A DNA stretch of 64,000 bases from a virus, in the IMG/VR virus record IMGVR_UViG_3300037140_000076, positions 48,375 to 112,374 of that record; one strand, written 5' to 3'. The stretch's first letter is position 1, and each line of letters starts with the position of its first letter. The notes under the pieces are model-generated. The model was given only the letters and a program-made list of their open reading frames with translations, did no database searches and had not been told where the DNA came from. The position numbers and the translations under genes were made by a program. Shown one piece after another: positions 38,103-47,816 of this stretch.

Positions 38103-38578
38103 AAAAAAGCACAAAGATTATTTTATTTGTAATATTTCTTGTAAGTATCCTTTTTTATAGTATCTTTGTATCAGCACAAAACCCAATAAAGAAGTTTCAT
38201 CCTGCGACTTATGAATCTGATAGTGTTGTTTATGTTCGTGGTGATCAAACTATTTCTGTAAATGATAGCATTGATGTAATTTTTACAGATACTGCAAACT
38301 TAATAAGAATTGTTAATATAACTAAAAAAACAATTCTTAATGTTGAAATAGTACACGCGGTACGTTCAGAAGTTATTGAATCATATAATGAGAAAGGAGA
38401 AAAAGAAAATTTAACTGTAGGTTGGTTTTATTGTTTAGTAAACGATCAAGAGCAAATGGTATTTACAACAATATCTCTTCAAGATGGAGAGATCGCGGGG
38501 GTTGGTATAGGCACCGAAACATATTTTACAGTCATGTCATTAAAAAGAAAGAAACAATACGATAAAAAACTTAAATAA
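38099..38578 (+). CDS. exported or membrane-anchored protein
   Basis: 159 residues; N-terminal hydrophobic helix (IILFVIFLVSILFYSIFVSA), then a beta-rich domain outside the membrane and a basic C-terminus. Function unknown. Confidence 0.55.
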   Translation: MKKSTKIILFVIFLVSILFYSIFVSAQNPIKKFHPATYESDSVVYVRGDQTISVNDSIDVIFTDTANLIRIVNITKKTILNVEIVHAVRSEVIESYNEKGEKENLTVGWFYCLVNDQEQMVFTTISLQDGEIAGVGIGTETYFTVMSLKRKKQYDKKLK

Positions 38579-38583
38579 ACAGT

Positions 38584-38853
38584 ATGACCACAGAAAGAAC
38601 GCTTCCAGGTAAGCCTGATAAGCAAAGAATGCAGACCACACAGCAGATTTTTCATAATCTTCTGGAGATCGTGGAACTTTATCCTCAGTATTCTGTGGCC
38701 CAACATGTGGCTGCAATCAGTCGAAGAAAAAGTTCAACCGGTAAAGATTTATTTCATTGGTCTGATGATGAACTTCTTAAAAAGATCGAAGCTCACAAGA
38801 CAGAACTCGAAGGAGAAGACATTATGAATTATGATGATGGTGAAATTGATTAA
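38584..38853 (+). CDS. hypothetical pre-terminase protein
   Basis: 89 residues, helical; VAAISRRKSSTGKDLFHWSD then DELLKKIEAHKTELEGED. Position before TerL would suit a small terminase subunit, but no motif shows it. Confidence 0.4.
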   Translation: MTTERTLPGKPDKQRMQTTQQIFHNLLEIVELYPQYSVAQHVAAISRRKSSTGKDLFHWSDDELLKKIEAHKTELEGEDIMNYDDGEID

Positions 38854-38861
38854 AATATTTT

Positions 38862-39218
38862 ATGACCATAAAGAAAACGTTTTATATAGACATTTATAGT
38901 TGTAATGTGCATGTAACGGCGGCTGATGATGTAAGACGATCAATAAATTATTATTTAAAAAAACACGGAGAAAAAATCATAGAGTATGATGTAGAAGGAC
39001 TTTTTTTCGTTCCTATAGATCAAGTTTCTGATTATTATTTATTTTTTAATCTTAAAGGTTTAGATGTAAATACTTTGAATCATGAAATATCTCATCTTAT
39101 TGAAGAAATTTTAATACATCGTCATATTAAAGCATCAGGAGAACAGAGAGCGTACTTACACGGATCTACATGTGAAAGAATATATAATTTCTTTAAAAAG
39201 AAAAAATGTATTAAATAA
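38862..39218 (+). CDS. small HExxH metallopeptidase-like protein
   Basis: 118 residues. LNHEISHLIEEIL (72-84) carries HExxH (His74, Glu75, His78), the zinc-protease motif; a further Glu in SGEQRAYLHG could be the third ligand. The protein is short. Possible capsid-maturation or host-targeting protease; inferred. Confidence 0.5.
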   Translation: MTIKKTFYIDIYSCNVHVTAADDVRRSINYYLKKHGEKIIEYDVEGLFFVPIDQVSDYYLFFNLKGLDVNTLNHEISHLIEEILIHRHIKASGEQRAYLHGSTCERIYNFFKKKKCIK

Positions 39219-39219
39219 C

Positions 39220-39295
39220 GGCCAGGTACCCAATGCTGGACGCGGGGTTAGTCTGCAAAACTTACTTAACACCAGTTCGATTCTGGTTCTGGTCT
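39220..39295 (+). tRNA. tRNA-Cys(GCA)
   Basis: Acceptor GGCCAGG/TCTGGTC, loop CTGCAAA, T-arm ACCAG-TTCGATT-CTGGT; isolated from the other clusters, just before the virion genes. Confidence 0.75.
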
Positions 39296-39307
39296 CAAAA
39301 AACAATT

Positions 39308-39751
39308 ATGCCAGCAAAGAAAAAAACAAATTTTGTATCTTACGAACTTGCTCGTCTTGATAAATATCTAAAACAACTTACTTCTTATCTTGATGCCCAC
39401 CCTCCCGATAAAATGGAAGATAGAATAGAGTGGATTGAGACTCCCAGAGGTGCAGAAATTCCAAAAGTTATTTCTTCAATAGAAACACAACTCAAAGTGT
39501 TTATGTCTACACTGGAAAAACTTCCAAAACTTTTATCTGACGTTAATAATCTTCGTAAAGAAGTAGAGGGAGGACCAAAAGAAATTGAATTAAGAGGAGG
39601 AGCAGAACGCCCAGGATTTATGGATAATGATGAACAAACCGGAGATGAATTTGAAGATATTCCAAACGACAAAACACTTCCCCCTTCCACCACAGAAGAA
39701 ATTAAGGACCCGGAATTTGATGATGAAACGTACTGGCAGGAGCCTGATTAA
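39308..39751 (+). CDS. acidic protein upstream of terminase
   Basis: 147 residues from MPAKKKTNF; frames starting earlier run through tRNA-Cys. Coiled-coil middle (TLEKLPKLLSDVNNLRKEVE), acidic disordered C-terminus. Two nt before TerL; may be a terminase accessory or small subunit. Confidence 0.5.
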   Translation: MPAKKKTNFVSYELARLDKYLKQLTSYLDAHPPDKMEDRIEWIETPRGAEIPKVISSIETQLKVFMSTLEKLPKLLSDVNNLRKEVEGGPKEIELRGGAERPGFMDNDEQTGDEFEDIPNDKTLPPSTTEEIKDPEFDDETYWQEPD

Positions 39752-39753
39752 TT

Positions 39754-41856
39754 ATGAGTATAATAACCAGTCCGGAGTTTTTTATTAATATAAAAAAGAT
39801 ACCGGATAAAGCTTCCAAAGAATATCTGCCCTTCTTCAGGGCAGAAATGAATAAAGTAAAACAGGGTGTAACCATTGCTGGAGTAAGAATTCCAGGATGG
39901 TTATATTGGCATATAAACCACTGGGTAATTGATATAGATGTTCCAGTACAAGGCACAAATATTAATTATGTTGAGCGTAGACCATCACATCCTTTTTTAA
40001 GGGATAATGATTGGATTATTGCAGAACATATTGAAAGAGCAGAAAGTTTAAAAAAAGGTGTATTACTTCTTGGTACTCGTCAGCTTGGTAAAAGCGAAAT
40101 AGGAGCTTCTTATAACGGGAGAAGAGGTATTGCTTTTGAAAATAGTCAAAATGTTATTGCTGGTCTTTCTGATCCGGATTTAAAACTTCTTCTTGGTAAG
40201 TTGGATAGAGGGTTTACAAATCTTCATCCCTATTTTAAACCAATAAAAATAATAAACGATCCTAAGAAAGAAATTATTCTTGGATATAAAGACCCCCAGG
40301 GAGAAAGAGTTAAATATTCTGAATTCCTAATTCGAAATTTAGATTCAGGAAAGAATACTGAAAACTTAGCGGGTCCTACTACTTCTTCACTTACTTTGGA
40401 TGAGTGTGGTAAAGGAGATTTCCTTGAAGCCTTCATTGCTGCTAAACCTGCTCTTGAAACCGCTTATGGTTGGAGAGGTATGCCTTTATTTATAGGGACC
40501 TCTGGTAGCTTTGATAAGGCTGAGGATCTTCAAAGGTTCCGGGAAAATCTTGACACTTATAATTTTATTGAAGTTGAACTTAAGGATGAAAAAAAACAGG
40601 ATATATATTTTATTCCAGGTTGGATGTCATCTCGTGCGAAAAGAAAAAAAATAAGATTATCTACTTATAAAAAAGTACCCAAAGGAAGCGAACTTGATAC
40701 TATTGCTATTCATGTTGTAGAAAACCCTGAAGAAGAAATACAAAGAATTTTAGATTATAGAGAGTCATTAAAAGTTGCTGGAGAAATAACATTGATGAAG
40801 AAAGAGACAATGTATTATCCTTTAAATGAAGAGGAATTATTTTTAATTGATGATAGTGATAATATATTTTCTGATGTAAAAGAAATATGTAAAGCTCATT
40901 TACTTTATTTGGAAACAATTGAAGTGAGTGAAGAATATGGATGGATGACAAGAGACGAAAATGGTAAACCAAAATTCGTTCCAACTAAGAATGCTTTTCC
41001 TATTAAAGATTTTCCTGCTGGAGAACATGAAGATAAAGATGCCCCTATTATTATATGGTCCCATCCTATGGAAGGCCAAGAATTCGGGATTTTGCATGTA
41101 GGTGGAATTGACCCTTATAACCAGGATGAATCATTTTATTCCCCTTCCCTGGGAACCCTATATATTTATCGTAGGACATATGATCCTTTAAAAGGCAATC
41201 ATCAAGAATCATTTGTTGCTTCATATTCTGCTCGTACAAAGACTATATCTAAATGGAGGGAGCAAGTAAGACTTCTTTTAGAATATTACGGAGCTACTGC
41301 TTTACCGGAAAATGAAGAGCCGGGTCTTATTCGTTGGTTTGATGAAAAACATATTGGACATTATCTTGAAGACGGTCTTGATCTAGCAAAGGAAATAAAC
41401 CCCAATACCACCAGTAATAGAAATAAAGGATTATCAGCTACTACAGCAAATATAAGATATGGAAATGGTCTTTTAAAATCTCATATTAACGAAGATCTGG
41501 TTATGGGCCAGGACCCTTTAAGCGGGGAGAATATAATAAAGAAAGGAGTAATCCGGATAAAGGATAAGGTTTTATTAAAAGAGGTAATTGCTTATACCCC
41601 TGCCATGAGCATTAAAAGTAGGGCAGGGACCTCTTCAAATGCAAGGACTAAAAAGAAAGCTACCAACGTTGACCGGATTGTAGGGGCAAGACATGCTCTG
41701 ATCCTGGCAAAATTAAAAGATAAATATTTTCCCCTTGCTAAGATAAAGAACCCCCTCTCTACAAATAAGCCTGAAAAAAAGGCTATTAAAAGCCCTTTTA
41801 CAGGTATAAACAGTCCTTTCGGATCTCGAAGATTTCCCTTCGGTGGAAAATTATAA
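39754..41856 (+). CDS. terL: terminase large subunit
   Basis: 700 residues. ATPase: LLGTRQLGKSEIG (105-117, Walker A), SLTLDECGKGDF (212-223, Walker B with Glu), and a coupling region after. Nuclease half: HVGGIDPYNQDE near 448-459 (metal-binding Asp) and IRWFDEKHIG near 523-532. Packages DNA through the portal encoded next. Ends inside the first copy of the 22-bp palindrome. Confidence 0.88.
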   Translation: MSIITSPEFFINIKKIPDKASKEYLPFFRAEMNKVKQGVTIAGVRIPGWLYWHINHWVIDIDVPVQGTNINYVERRPSHPFLRDNDWIIAEHIERAESLKKGVLLLGTRQLGKSEIGASYNGRRGIAFENSQNVIAGLSDPDLKLLLGKLDRGFTNLHPYFKPIKIINDPKKEIILGYKDPQGERVKYSEFLIRNLDSGKNTENLAGPTTSSLTLDECGKGDFLEAFIAAKPALETAYGWRGMPLFIGTSGSFDKAEDLQRFRENLDTYNFIEVELKDEKKQDIYFIPGWMSSRAKRKKIRLSTYKKVPKGSELDTIAIHVVENPEEEIQRILDYRESLKVAGEITLMKKETMYYPLNEEELFLIDDSDNIFSDVKEICKAHLLYLETIEVSEEYGWMTRDENGKPKFVPTKNAFPIKDFPAGEHEDKDAPIIIWSHPMEGQEFGILHVGGIDPYNQDESFYSPSLGTLYIYRRTYDPLKGNHQESFVASYSARTKTISKWREQVRLLLEYYGATALPENEEPGLIRWFDEKHIGHYLEDGLDLAKEINPNTTSNRNKGLSATTANIRYGNGLLKSHINEDLVMGQDPLSGENIIKKGVIRIKDKVLLKEVIAYTPAMSIKSRAGTSSNARTKKKATNVDRIVGARHALILAKLKDKYFPLAKIKNPLSTNKPEKKAIKSPFTGINSPFGSRRFPFGGKL

Positions 41857-41894
41857 CAAAATTTAGTGATAATTATAACAAAATTTTGTGATAA
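41851..41894 (+). promoter_or_regulatory. tandem pair of palindromic operators
   Basis: Two adjacent 22-bp copies (41851-41872 and 41873-41894), each with half-site TTATAACAAAA, followed by a further half-site (TTTGTTATAA). Confidence 0.7.
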
Positions 41895-41927
41895 TTTGTT
41901 ATAATTTAAAAATAATTGGTAATTTTG
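41895..41927 (+). promoter_or_regulatory. promoter upstream of portal gene
   Basis: TTTG (41895-41898), 21 nt, TAATTTTG (41920-41927); ATG of the portal gene at 41962. Confidence 0.6.
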
Positions 41928-41961
41928 TAGTTACTTTAATTATAATTTGTTATAACTCAAT

Positions 41962-44619
41962 ATGTTACCTGAAAGTACACCAATAGATTCGTTACCGGCC
42001 CAGATGATTTCTTATAAGCAGAAGGTAGCGAAGAATAAAAAATGGGGTAAGGCTTGCATGGATGCCTTGGAAACGCTTGGTCGTAGACAATTCTATGAAA
42101 ATCTGCGTTTTGTAGAGAACTATCAGATGGTGAATGGTAAATTTATGCCCCACCATTATATTGAAGAAGAAGGGTATAAGGACATGATTACCCAGTTGAC
42201 CAGGGAGTTCGAGATTCCGTCAACATTAAGACATTACGACATTATAGGTAAGCTCATCAATAATCTCACAGAAAAGCTTAGTGAATTCCCCGATGTATTC
42301 CGGGTTGAAGAAATATTCGAATCAGATTTAACGAACGAATATGTCCGTACTCAAACGGATCTTATGCATAAATCGGTACAGGCCGATATTAACAACGAAA
42401 TAATGGCCCGTTTAGTGGCTGAAGGGATTGATCCCAATAAACAAGATTTTAAATCTGAAGACGAAGCTATGCAGTATCAGAAAGAGATTCAGGACCTTAA
42501 GCAGTCCATGACTCCTCCTCAGATACAGAATTATATGGCTACCTCCTGGCAAAGTCAGGGAGAAATATGGGGGGAACATCAACTTACCCTGGACCGTCAA
42601 AGATATAAGCTGGATGATATGGAACGTAAAGAGTTTAGAGATATGCTCTTTACTGATCGTTGTTTTCGTCATTACTTTCTTACTGCTGACGGTTTTGAAC
42701 AGGAGACATGGAATCCATTAAATACTTTTGTTCATCTGGCTCCGGAACTTGATTGGGTTCAGGACGGAGATTATGCAGGACGCATAATATACTATACAAA
42801 GGCAGATATTATTAAAAGATATGGTTGGAGAATGAATGATAAAGATCTCAAGGCCCTGGAATCGTTGGATGAGGATGAGGCCGAGAATCTGGATTTTAGT
42901 GGTTATCCTTATAAAACTTATGCTCCTTTCGCAGATCATAAAGCTTATGATATTATAAGAAGAACAAGCGGTTATGATCCAATTCAGAACATACCACTTC
43001 TCGGAGATGATACTCTTTTTCAAATAACTAATAATCTTCCTTTTGTAGATCGTCAGGCTGGTTTATTTAGGGTAACTGAATCATATTGGCTTAGTCAAAA
43101 GAAAATTTCAAAATGGGTTTATATTGATCCTCAAACAGGGATGTTAACAAAAGATCTCGTAGATGAAAATTTTGTTTTACCAGACGGAGCCACTGAAGTG
43201 AAAGGTGATTTTTTGGATGGTAGTGATGTCAATACATTATATACTACCTGGGCAGATGAGCTTTGGTTTGGAATAAAGATTTGTTTTGCTGTTAAGGATA
43301 CTGACGCTATTTATCTGGGTCTGGAACCATGCGATTTTCAATTTAGAAGTGATGAAAATCCATTCCTGGCAAAATTGCCGGTATGTGGACGTATATTCAA
43401 TAATCGTAATGCTCAATCAATGTCCCTGGTAGATATGGTTAAACCGCATCAGATTGGATATACTATGTGTATGAATCAAGCTTATCAAATACTTGAAAAA
43501 GAAATCGGAAAGTTCATGGTTTGGGATGTAGCATTTTTTAACACCTTAAAAGATTGGGGTGGAGAAGATAGTTTCCAGAAAGTGGCATTACTTGCTAAGG
43601 AACTCGGTCATGTGTTCGGAGATACTTCTCCGACTAATATGAAAGGAGCCAATCCAGGAAATACTTTACCGAAAATGGTAGATATGGATCTTACTGCTCA
43701 ACTTGTTAGTCGTATGAAGGCAGCAGACTATTTTGAACAAAAGGCACTTTCACAATTAGGTATTAGTGAACAATTTATAGGGCAAACAAAGGCTACTGAA
43801 ACGGCTGAAGGAATAAAGAGTTCTATCAGTCAGACTCAGCTTACTGTTCAGAAATATTATACAGATTTTTTCCAGTATAAACAACAGTGTCTTTCAATGA
43901 ATTTAGATATTGCTCAATATGTCCAATCTAAAAATAAAGATTTTACAATTAATTATACTAAATCTGATCAGAGCCGTGTATTTATTAAGATGCTTGGTAC
44001 TGATCTTTTGTTAAGAGATCTTCATGTGTATGTTGTTAATTCTCAACAACTATTGCAGCAAATGCAACAGTTGAAACAGTTATTCATGAGTAGTAACACA
44101 ACAGGAGCTTCACCTCTTGATCTGGCAGAGGTTATTACTGCTACCTCTCCATCAGCTATAAAGGTCAAGCTCAAAGAATCTTTTGAAAAACAACAGCAGC
44201 AACAGCAGCAGGAATTCCAGCAGAAGCAAGATCAGATTAAGGGTGAACAAGACACCGCTATGGAGAAGGAAAATCGCCAGGATAATAGAAATGATCAAAA
44301 CAATACAACTAAGATCCAGGTTGCTGAGATTTTGGCTACTAAGGGTTCTACTAAAGAAGCGGCCCCTGAACGTTATGATCAGCAAAGCCAGGGAGATTAT
44401 GCCCGTTTCAATGCTAAGGCTCAAGTGGATAGCGATAAAACAAACTTGCAGCGTGAAAAAAACGAGATCGAAAGAGAAAAGAATACAAACACTAATGTAT
44501 TAAAAGCTAAAGAATTAGATATAAAGAGGGAAGCAATCGCTGCTAAGAATAGAGAATCTAGTGCAAAAGTTCACGTAGAAAAAATAATTCACAATAAACG
44601 TGACCGGAAGACGAAATGA
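41962..44619 (+). CDS. portal protein
   Basis: 885 residues, large as in crAss-like phages. Long mixed alpha/beta core; C-terminal quarter has many Gln and charged coiled-coil (KQQQQQQQEF...EIEREKN). Assigned from position between TerL and the capsid gene and from size; no short diagnostic motif. Forms the vertex dodecamer. Confidence 0.75.
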   Translation: MLPESTPIDSLPAQMISYKQKVAKNKKWGKACMDALETLGRRQFYENLRFVENYQMVNGKFMPHHYIEEEGYKDMITQLTREFEIPSTLRHYDIIGKLINNLTEKLSEFPDVFRVEEIFESDLTNEYVRTQTDLMHKSVQADINNEIMARLVAEGIDPNKQDFKSEDEAMQYQKEIQDLKQSMTPPQIQNYMATSWQSQGEIWGEHQLTLDRQRYKLDDMERKEFRDMLFTDRCFRHYFLTADGFEQETWNPLNTFVHLAPELDWVQDGDYAGRIIYYTKADIIKRYGWRMNDKDLKALESLDEDEAENLDFSGYPYKTYAPFADHKAYDIIRRTSGYDPIQNIPLLGDDTLFQITNNLPFVDRQAGLFRVTESYWLSQKKISKWVYIDPQTGMLTKDLVDENFVLPDGATEVKGDFLDGSDVNTLYTTWADELWFGIKICFAVKDTDAIYLGLEPCDFQFRSDENPFLAKLPVCGRIFNNRNAQSMSLVDMVKPHQIGYTMCMNQAYQILEKEIGKFMVWDVAFFNTLKDWGGEDSFQKVALLAKELGHVFGDTSPTNMKGANPGNTLPKMVDMDLTAQLVSRMKAADYFEQKALSQLGISEQFIGQTKATETAEGIKSSISQTQLTVQKYYTDFFQYKQQCLSMNLDIAQYVQSKNKDFTINYTKSDQSRVFIKMLGTDLLLRDLHVYVVNSQQLLQQMQQLKQLFMSSNTTGASPLDLAEVITATSPSAIKVKLKESFEKQQQQQQQEFQQKQDQIKGEQDTAMEKENRQDNRNDQNNTTKIQVAEILATKGSTKEAAPERYDQQSQGDYARFNAKAQVDSDKTNLQREKNEIEREKNTNTNVLKAKELDIKREAIAAKNRESSAKVHVEKIIHNKRDRKTK

Positions 44620-44716
44620 TAATGCGAGTATGCGTTGAAATTTAGACTTGCTTTTATAATTTCAAAAACATTATATACTTTTACGATCTGCTCAACAAAT
44701 TAAACCAACAAAGAAT

Positions 44717-46063
44717 ATGTTTGACAATTTATCAACTGCGGTAATACCCGCAACCGAAGAAGACATATTATCAGTCTTTGGTGATGAAACAAAGGACAAA
44801 AAAGATAAGAAAACTCCTGATAAAAATCAAGACCCGAAGGATTTTAAAACAAAGAATCAACCTTCAGGTAAAACCAAAGATAAGAAAACCACATCTGCAA
44901 CGGGAAATACTGACCTAGTAACAAAGAAAAATACTCTTACTGATTTTTCTGAAGCGGATGACAAAGATGTTTTTGAATCTCAGGATGACGATGATGATGA
45001 CGATGATGAACCAGAAGAGGATACAACTAAAAAGAAAGTTGTAAAAAAGAAAGATGATGAGGAAGAAGATACTTCTGACGATAATGAGGATAATGAAGAT
45101 AATGAGGATGCAGAAGACGATAATGAAGATAAAAATGAGGATGACGATGAGGAAGAAGGTGCTGATGCCGTAGATGAGGAAGCTCAGATAAAGAATTTTT
45201 TGAAAACAAGGGCCGATTTTCTTATAAAGAACGGAGAATGGGTTGATTTTGAAGGAAGTGAAGACGTTGATTGGACTGAAGAAGAATTTGCTAAGATCGA
45301 AATTGATCAAAGAAATTATCAGAAACAACAAATGTCTGATGAAATCCTGGATAGCTTTGGACCAATCGGAAGAGACATTGCTACTTACGCACAAAATGGC
45401 GGGGACCCTGACAAGCTCATTGATATTTTTAAAGAACAACAGCGCGTTGAAAATCTTTCAGTTGAAACTGAAGATGGACAAAAAGCTGTAGTACTTAAGT
45501 ACCAAACTGAATTCCTTAATCAGAAACCGGAACGTGTAAAAAAATACATTGATTCTCTGATTGCTGATAAAGATCTTGCTGCTGCTGCAAAAGAAGCTAA
45601 AGAAGAAATGGAAGGCATTTTGACTCAACAATCTGATGAATTACAGAAACAACAGGATACTAAAATAAAAGCTCAAAGAGATAATCAGAAAGCAAGTATT
45701 CAAAAGTTTTCAACAGACGTTACTAAACTCATAACAGCGGATGCTACCATTCCTGAAGATGAAAAGAAGAAACTGATAAAAGTTCTTACAAAGTACGATA
45801 AGAGACTTCCAAATGGAACTCCTGTAAATGAATTTTATCAAATATTTGCAGATTTAAAAAAAGATTTACCTGGTTATATAAAGTTTGTACGTTTCGCAAT
45901 GAATCCTGAAAAGTATGAAAAGGCTTTGAAAACAAAAGGTAATAATGAAGCAACCGATAAAGATTTTAAATTGATTCGGACTGCAAACAAAATAAAGAAA
46001 ATTAAATCGAAAGACACCGCCTCTAAAAGCGGAAAGATTGGAACTAAATTCCAGTTATTATAA
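44717..46063 (+). CDS. acidic scaffold-like protein
   Basis: 448 residues. Residues about 90-150 are a D/E-rich tract (DDDDDDEPEEDT and similar); Lys-rich blocks flank it, and the C-terminal half is helical with coiled-coil. Position between portal and capsid and composition suit a scaffold or capsid-assembly protein. Confidence 0.55.
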   Translation: MFDNLSTAVIPATEEDILSVFGDETKDKKDKKTPDKNQDPKDFKTKNQPSGKTKDKKTTSATGNTDLVTKKNTLTDFSEADDKDVFESQDDDDDDDDEPEEDTTKKKVVKKKDDEEEDTSDDNEDNEDNEDAEDDNEDKNEDDDEEEGADAVDEEAQIKNFLKTRADFLIKNGEWVDFEGSEDVDWTEEEFAKIEIDQRNYQKQQMSDEILDSFGPIGRDIATYAQNGGDPDKLIDIFKEQQRVENLSVETEDGQKAVVLKYQTEFLNQKPERVKKYIDSLIADKDLAAAAKEAKEEMEGILTQQSDELQKQQDTKIKAQRDNQKASIQKFSTDVTKLITADATIPEDEKKKLIKVLTKYDKRLPNGTPVNEFYQIFADLKKDLPGYIKFVRFAMNPEKYEKALKTKGNNEATDKDFKLIRTANKIKKIKSKDTASKSGKIGTKFQLL

Positions 46064-46082
46064 AAAGTAAAAGCAGAATAAT

Positions 46083-47732
46083 ATGTCAACTTTCTCTCTC
46101 CCAAGTTTCGCCTCACAGAATGGCTATACCGTCATTGCTCGCCATAAAATGGATTGGGGCAAATTTACAGACAGTAATCACATCTATCAGGCTCTTGGAC
46201 AGCAAGCGTTCATTGATAACCTGGGCTTGGTAACTCCTTTTAATCAGTATGGTTTGGTGAACACACCAATTCTTAATCTGATTAACGTTAAGAAATCTGC
46301 ATTATATCTGGATAATGTTGAAGGTAAATTCCGCTTCCAGATGCCGTATAAGCGTGGTCTTCCTTATGTTGTTGACACATTTTATACAAGTACTATTGAA
46401 AGACCCGGATTAGACGGTGCTCGTTTTATCATTAAATTGAGCGAACCATATACTAACGGTGATGTAATAAGCACAGATCTTCGTAATTCTCCTTCCTTGG
46501 TTGTAACTGAAGAAGAAGTTGTTTATGAACAAGATGGTTGGTTACACACTGTAGAAGTTGCTTCTCAGAATCGTAAGAATACTTACTACTCTAAGAGATG
46601 GCTTAAACCCGGATCTCAGTTCATTAAAATTGATCATGCGATTGACGAATATTCTTCTCAAGGATCTTCTGTTACTTCTCAGCGTTTAGGTTGGTTAGAA
46701 ATGGAAGCAAATCTTGGTTCTGGAGAACGTAAAGTTGAACACTGGATTACTTTGCAAGGTGCTATCATGGCCCTGGCTGCTGACGATAAATTGAAATCAA
46801 AAATCAATGGTCAGTATGACTTAACAAGTCTTGGTTCTATCCTGGCATTCTTTAATAGAGATAAGAAAGGTAAAAATATTCCTGGCTCTGGTTCATGGTT
46901 GGCTACTATTGATGCAATGGTACTTGCTGAACTTATGGCAATGCAGGAAATGAGTTTCATGTGGGGTAAAGGTGGTGAAGTAAGAGTTTCTGGTCGTAAG
47001 ACCGTTAAACTTGGGCTTGGTATCTACGAACAGTTGCGTACCGGTAACAGAATCACTTATTCTCGTGGACGTTTGAATTTGGATTTGATTGATGCTGCAA
47101 TTGCGAATTTGTACCGTGGTACAGGTATTCCAGTTGAAGATCGTAGAACAACTCTGGAAGTTGGTAGTGGTTTCTTAACTGAAATCTCTAAACTTATCCA
47201 GTTGGAAGCTACAAGTAAGAATATTGGTATCGTTAACACTGATCAGTTAGGTATTATATCTGGTAAGGACCCGATGAATTTAACTTTCGGTTTCAGATTT
47301 ACCTCATTGAGGTTCCCGAATGCCGGTCTAGTTGAATTCCGTTTGAACCAGGCTTTTGATACTGAATATGGACTTCGTAACACTGATCGCCTGTATGGTG
47401 AATTCCCTGACTATTCTTATTCAGCGGCTATCCTGGACGTAACTGATGCAAGAGCTTCAAACTCTGCTAAGAAATTTGAAAAGAATGAAATTCGTAATGC
47501 AACCGATTTTAACAAAGAAAGCAATTTCTATCTTGTTAAACCACGCGCTGCTTCTGAAGATTATTGGGGTTATATAGCTGGATCGGTTTCTCCTTATGGT
47601 CTATCAAGAACTAAGGGTGCTCTCCACGCTTCTAACAGACCTGGTTACGGTATGTTTGCTTACAACTTTGGTAACGTTTGGGTGAAAGATCCATCACGTA
47701 CCCTGTTGATTGAAATTGACGAGACTTGCTAA
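46083..47732 (+). CDS. major capsid protein
   Basis: 549 residues, no low-complexity tract, even composition; coding uses more C-ending codons than its neighbours, as expected for a strongly expressed virion gene. Third after TerL, in the crAss-like order. HK97-fold membership is assumed, not shown. Confidence 0.72.
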   Translation: MSTFSLPSFASQNGYTVIARHKMDWGKFTDSNHIYQALGQQAFIDNLGLVTPFNQYGLVNTPILNLINVKKSALYLDNVEGKFRFQMPYKRGLPYVVDTFYTSTIERPGLDGARFIIKLSEPYTNGDVISTDLRNSPSLVVTEEEVVYEQDGWLHTVEVASQNRKNTYYSKRWLKPGSQFIKIDHAIDEYSSQGSSVTSQRLGWLEMEANLGSGERKVEHWITLQGAIMALAADDKLKSKINGQYDLTSLGSILAFFNRDKKGKNIPGSGSWLATIDAMVLAELMAMQEMSFMWGKGGEVRVSGRKTVKLGLGIYEQLRTGNRITYSRGRLNLDLIDAAIANLYRGTGIPVEDRRTTLEVGSGFLTEISKLIQLEATSKNIGIVNTDQLGIISGKDPMNLTFGFRFTSLRFPNAGLVEFRLNQAFDTEYGLRNTDRLYGEFPDYSYSAAILDVTDARASNSAKKFEKNEIRNATDFNKESNFYLVKPRAASEDYWGYIAGSVSPYGLSRTKGALHASNRPGYGMFAYNFGNVWVKDPSRTLLIEIDETC

Positions 47733-47733
47733 T

Positions 47734-47791
47734 AAAGAGAGGGAGGGTATCCGAACAGTCGAAAGGCAGGTGACCCTTCCGGACACTCTTT
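47734..47791 (+). terminator. stem-loop after capsid gene
   Basis: AAAGAG/CTCTTT closes a longer structure containing GGAGGGT/ACCCTTCC. It may limit read-through from the capsid gene; the T-tract is weak. Confidence 0.45.
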
Positions 47792-47816
47792 CATATAATA
47801 AAAAAACAACAACAAA

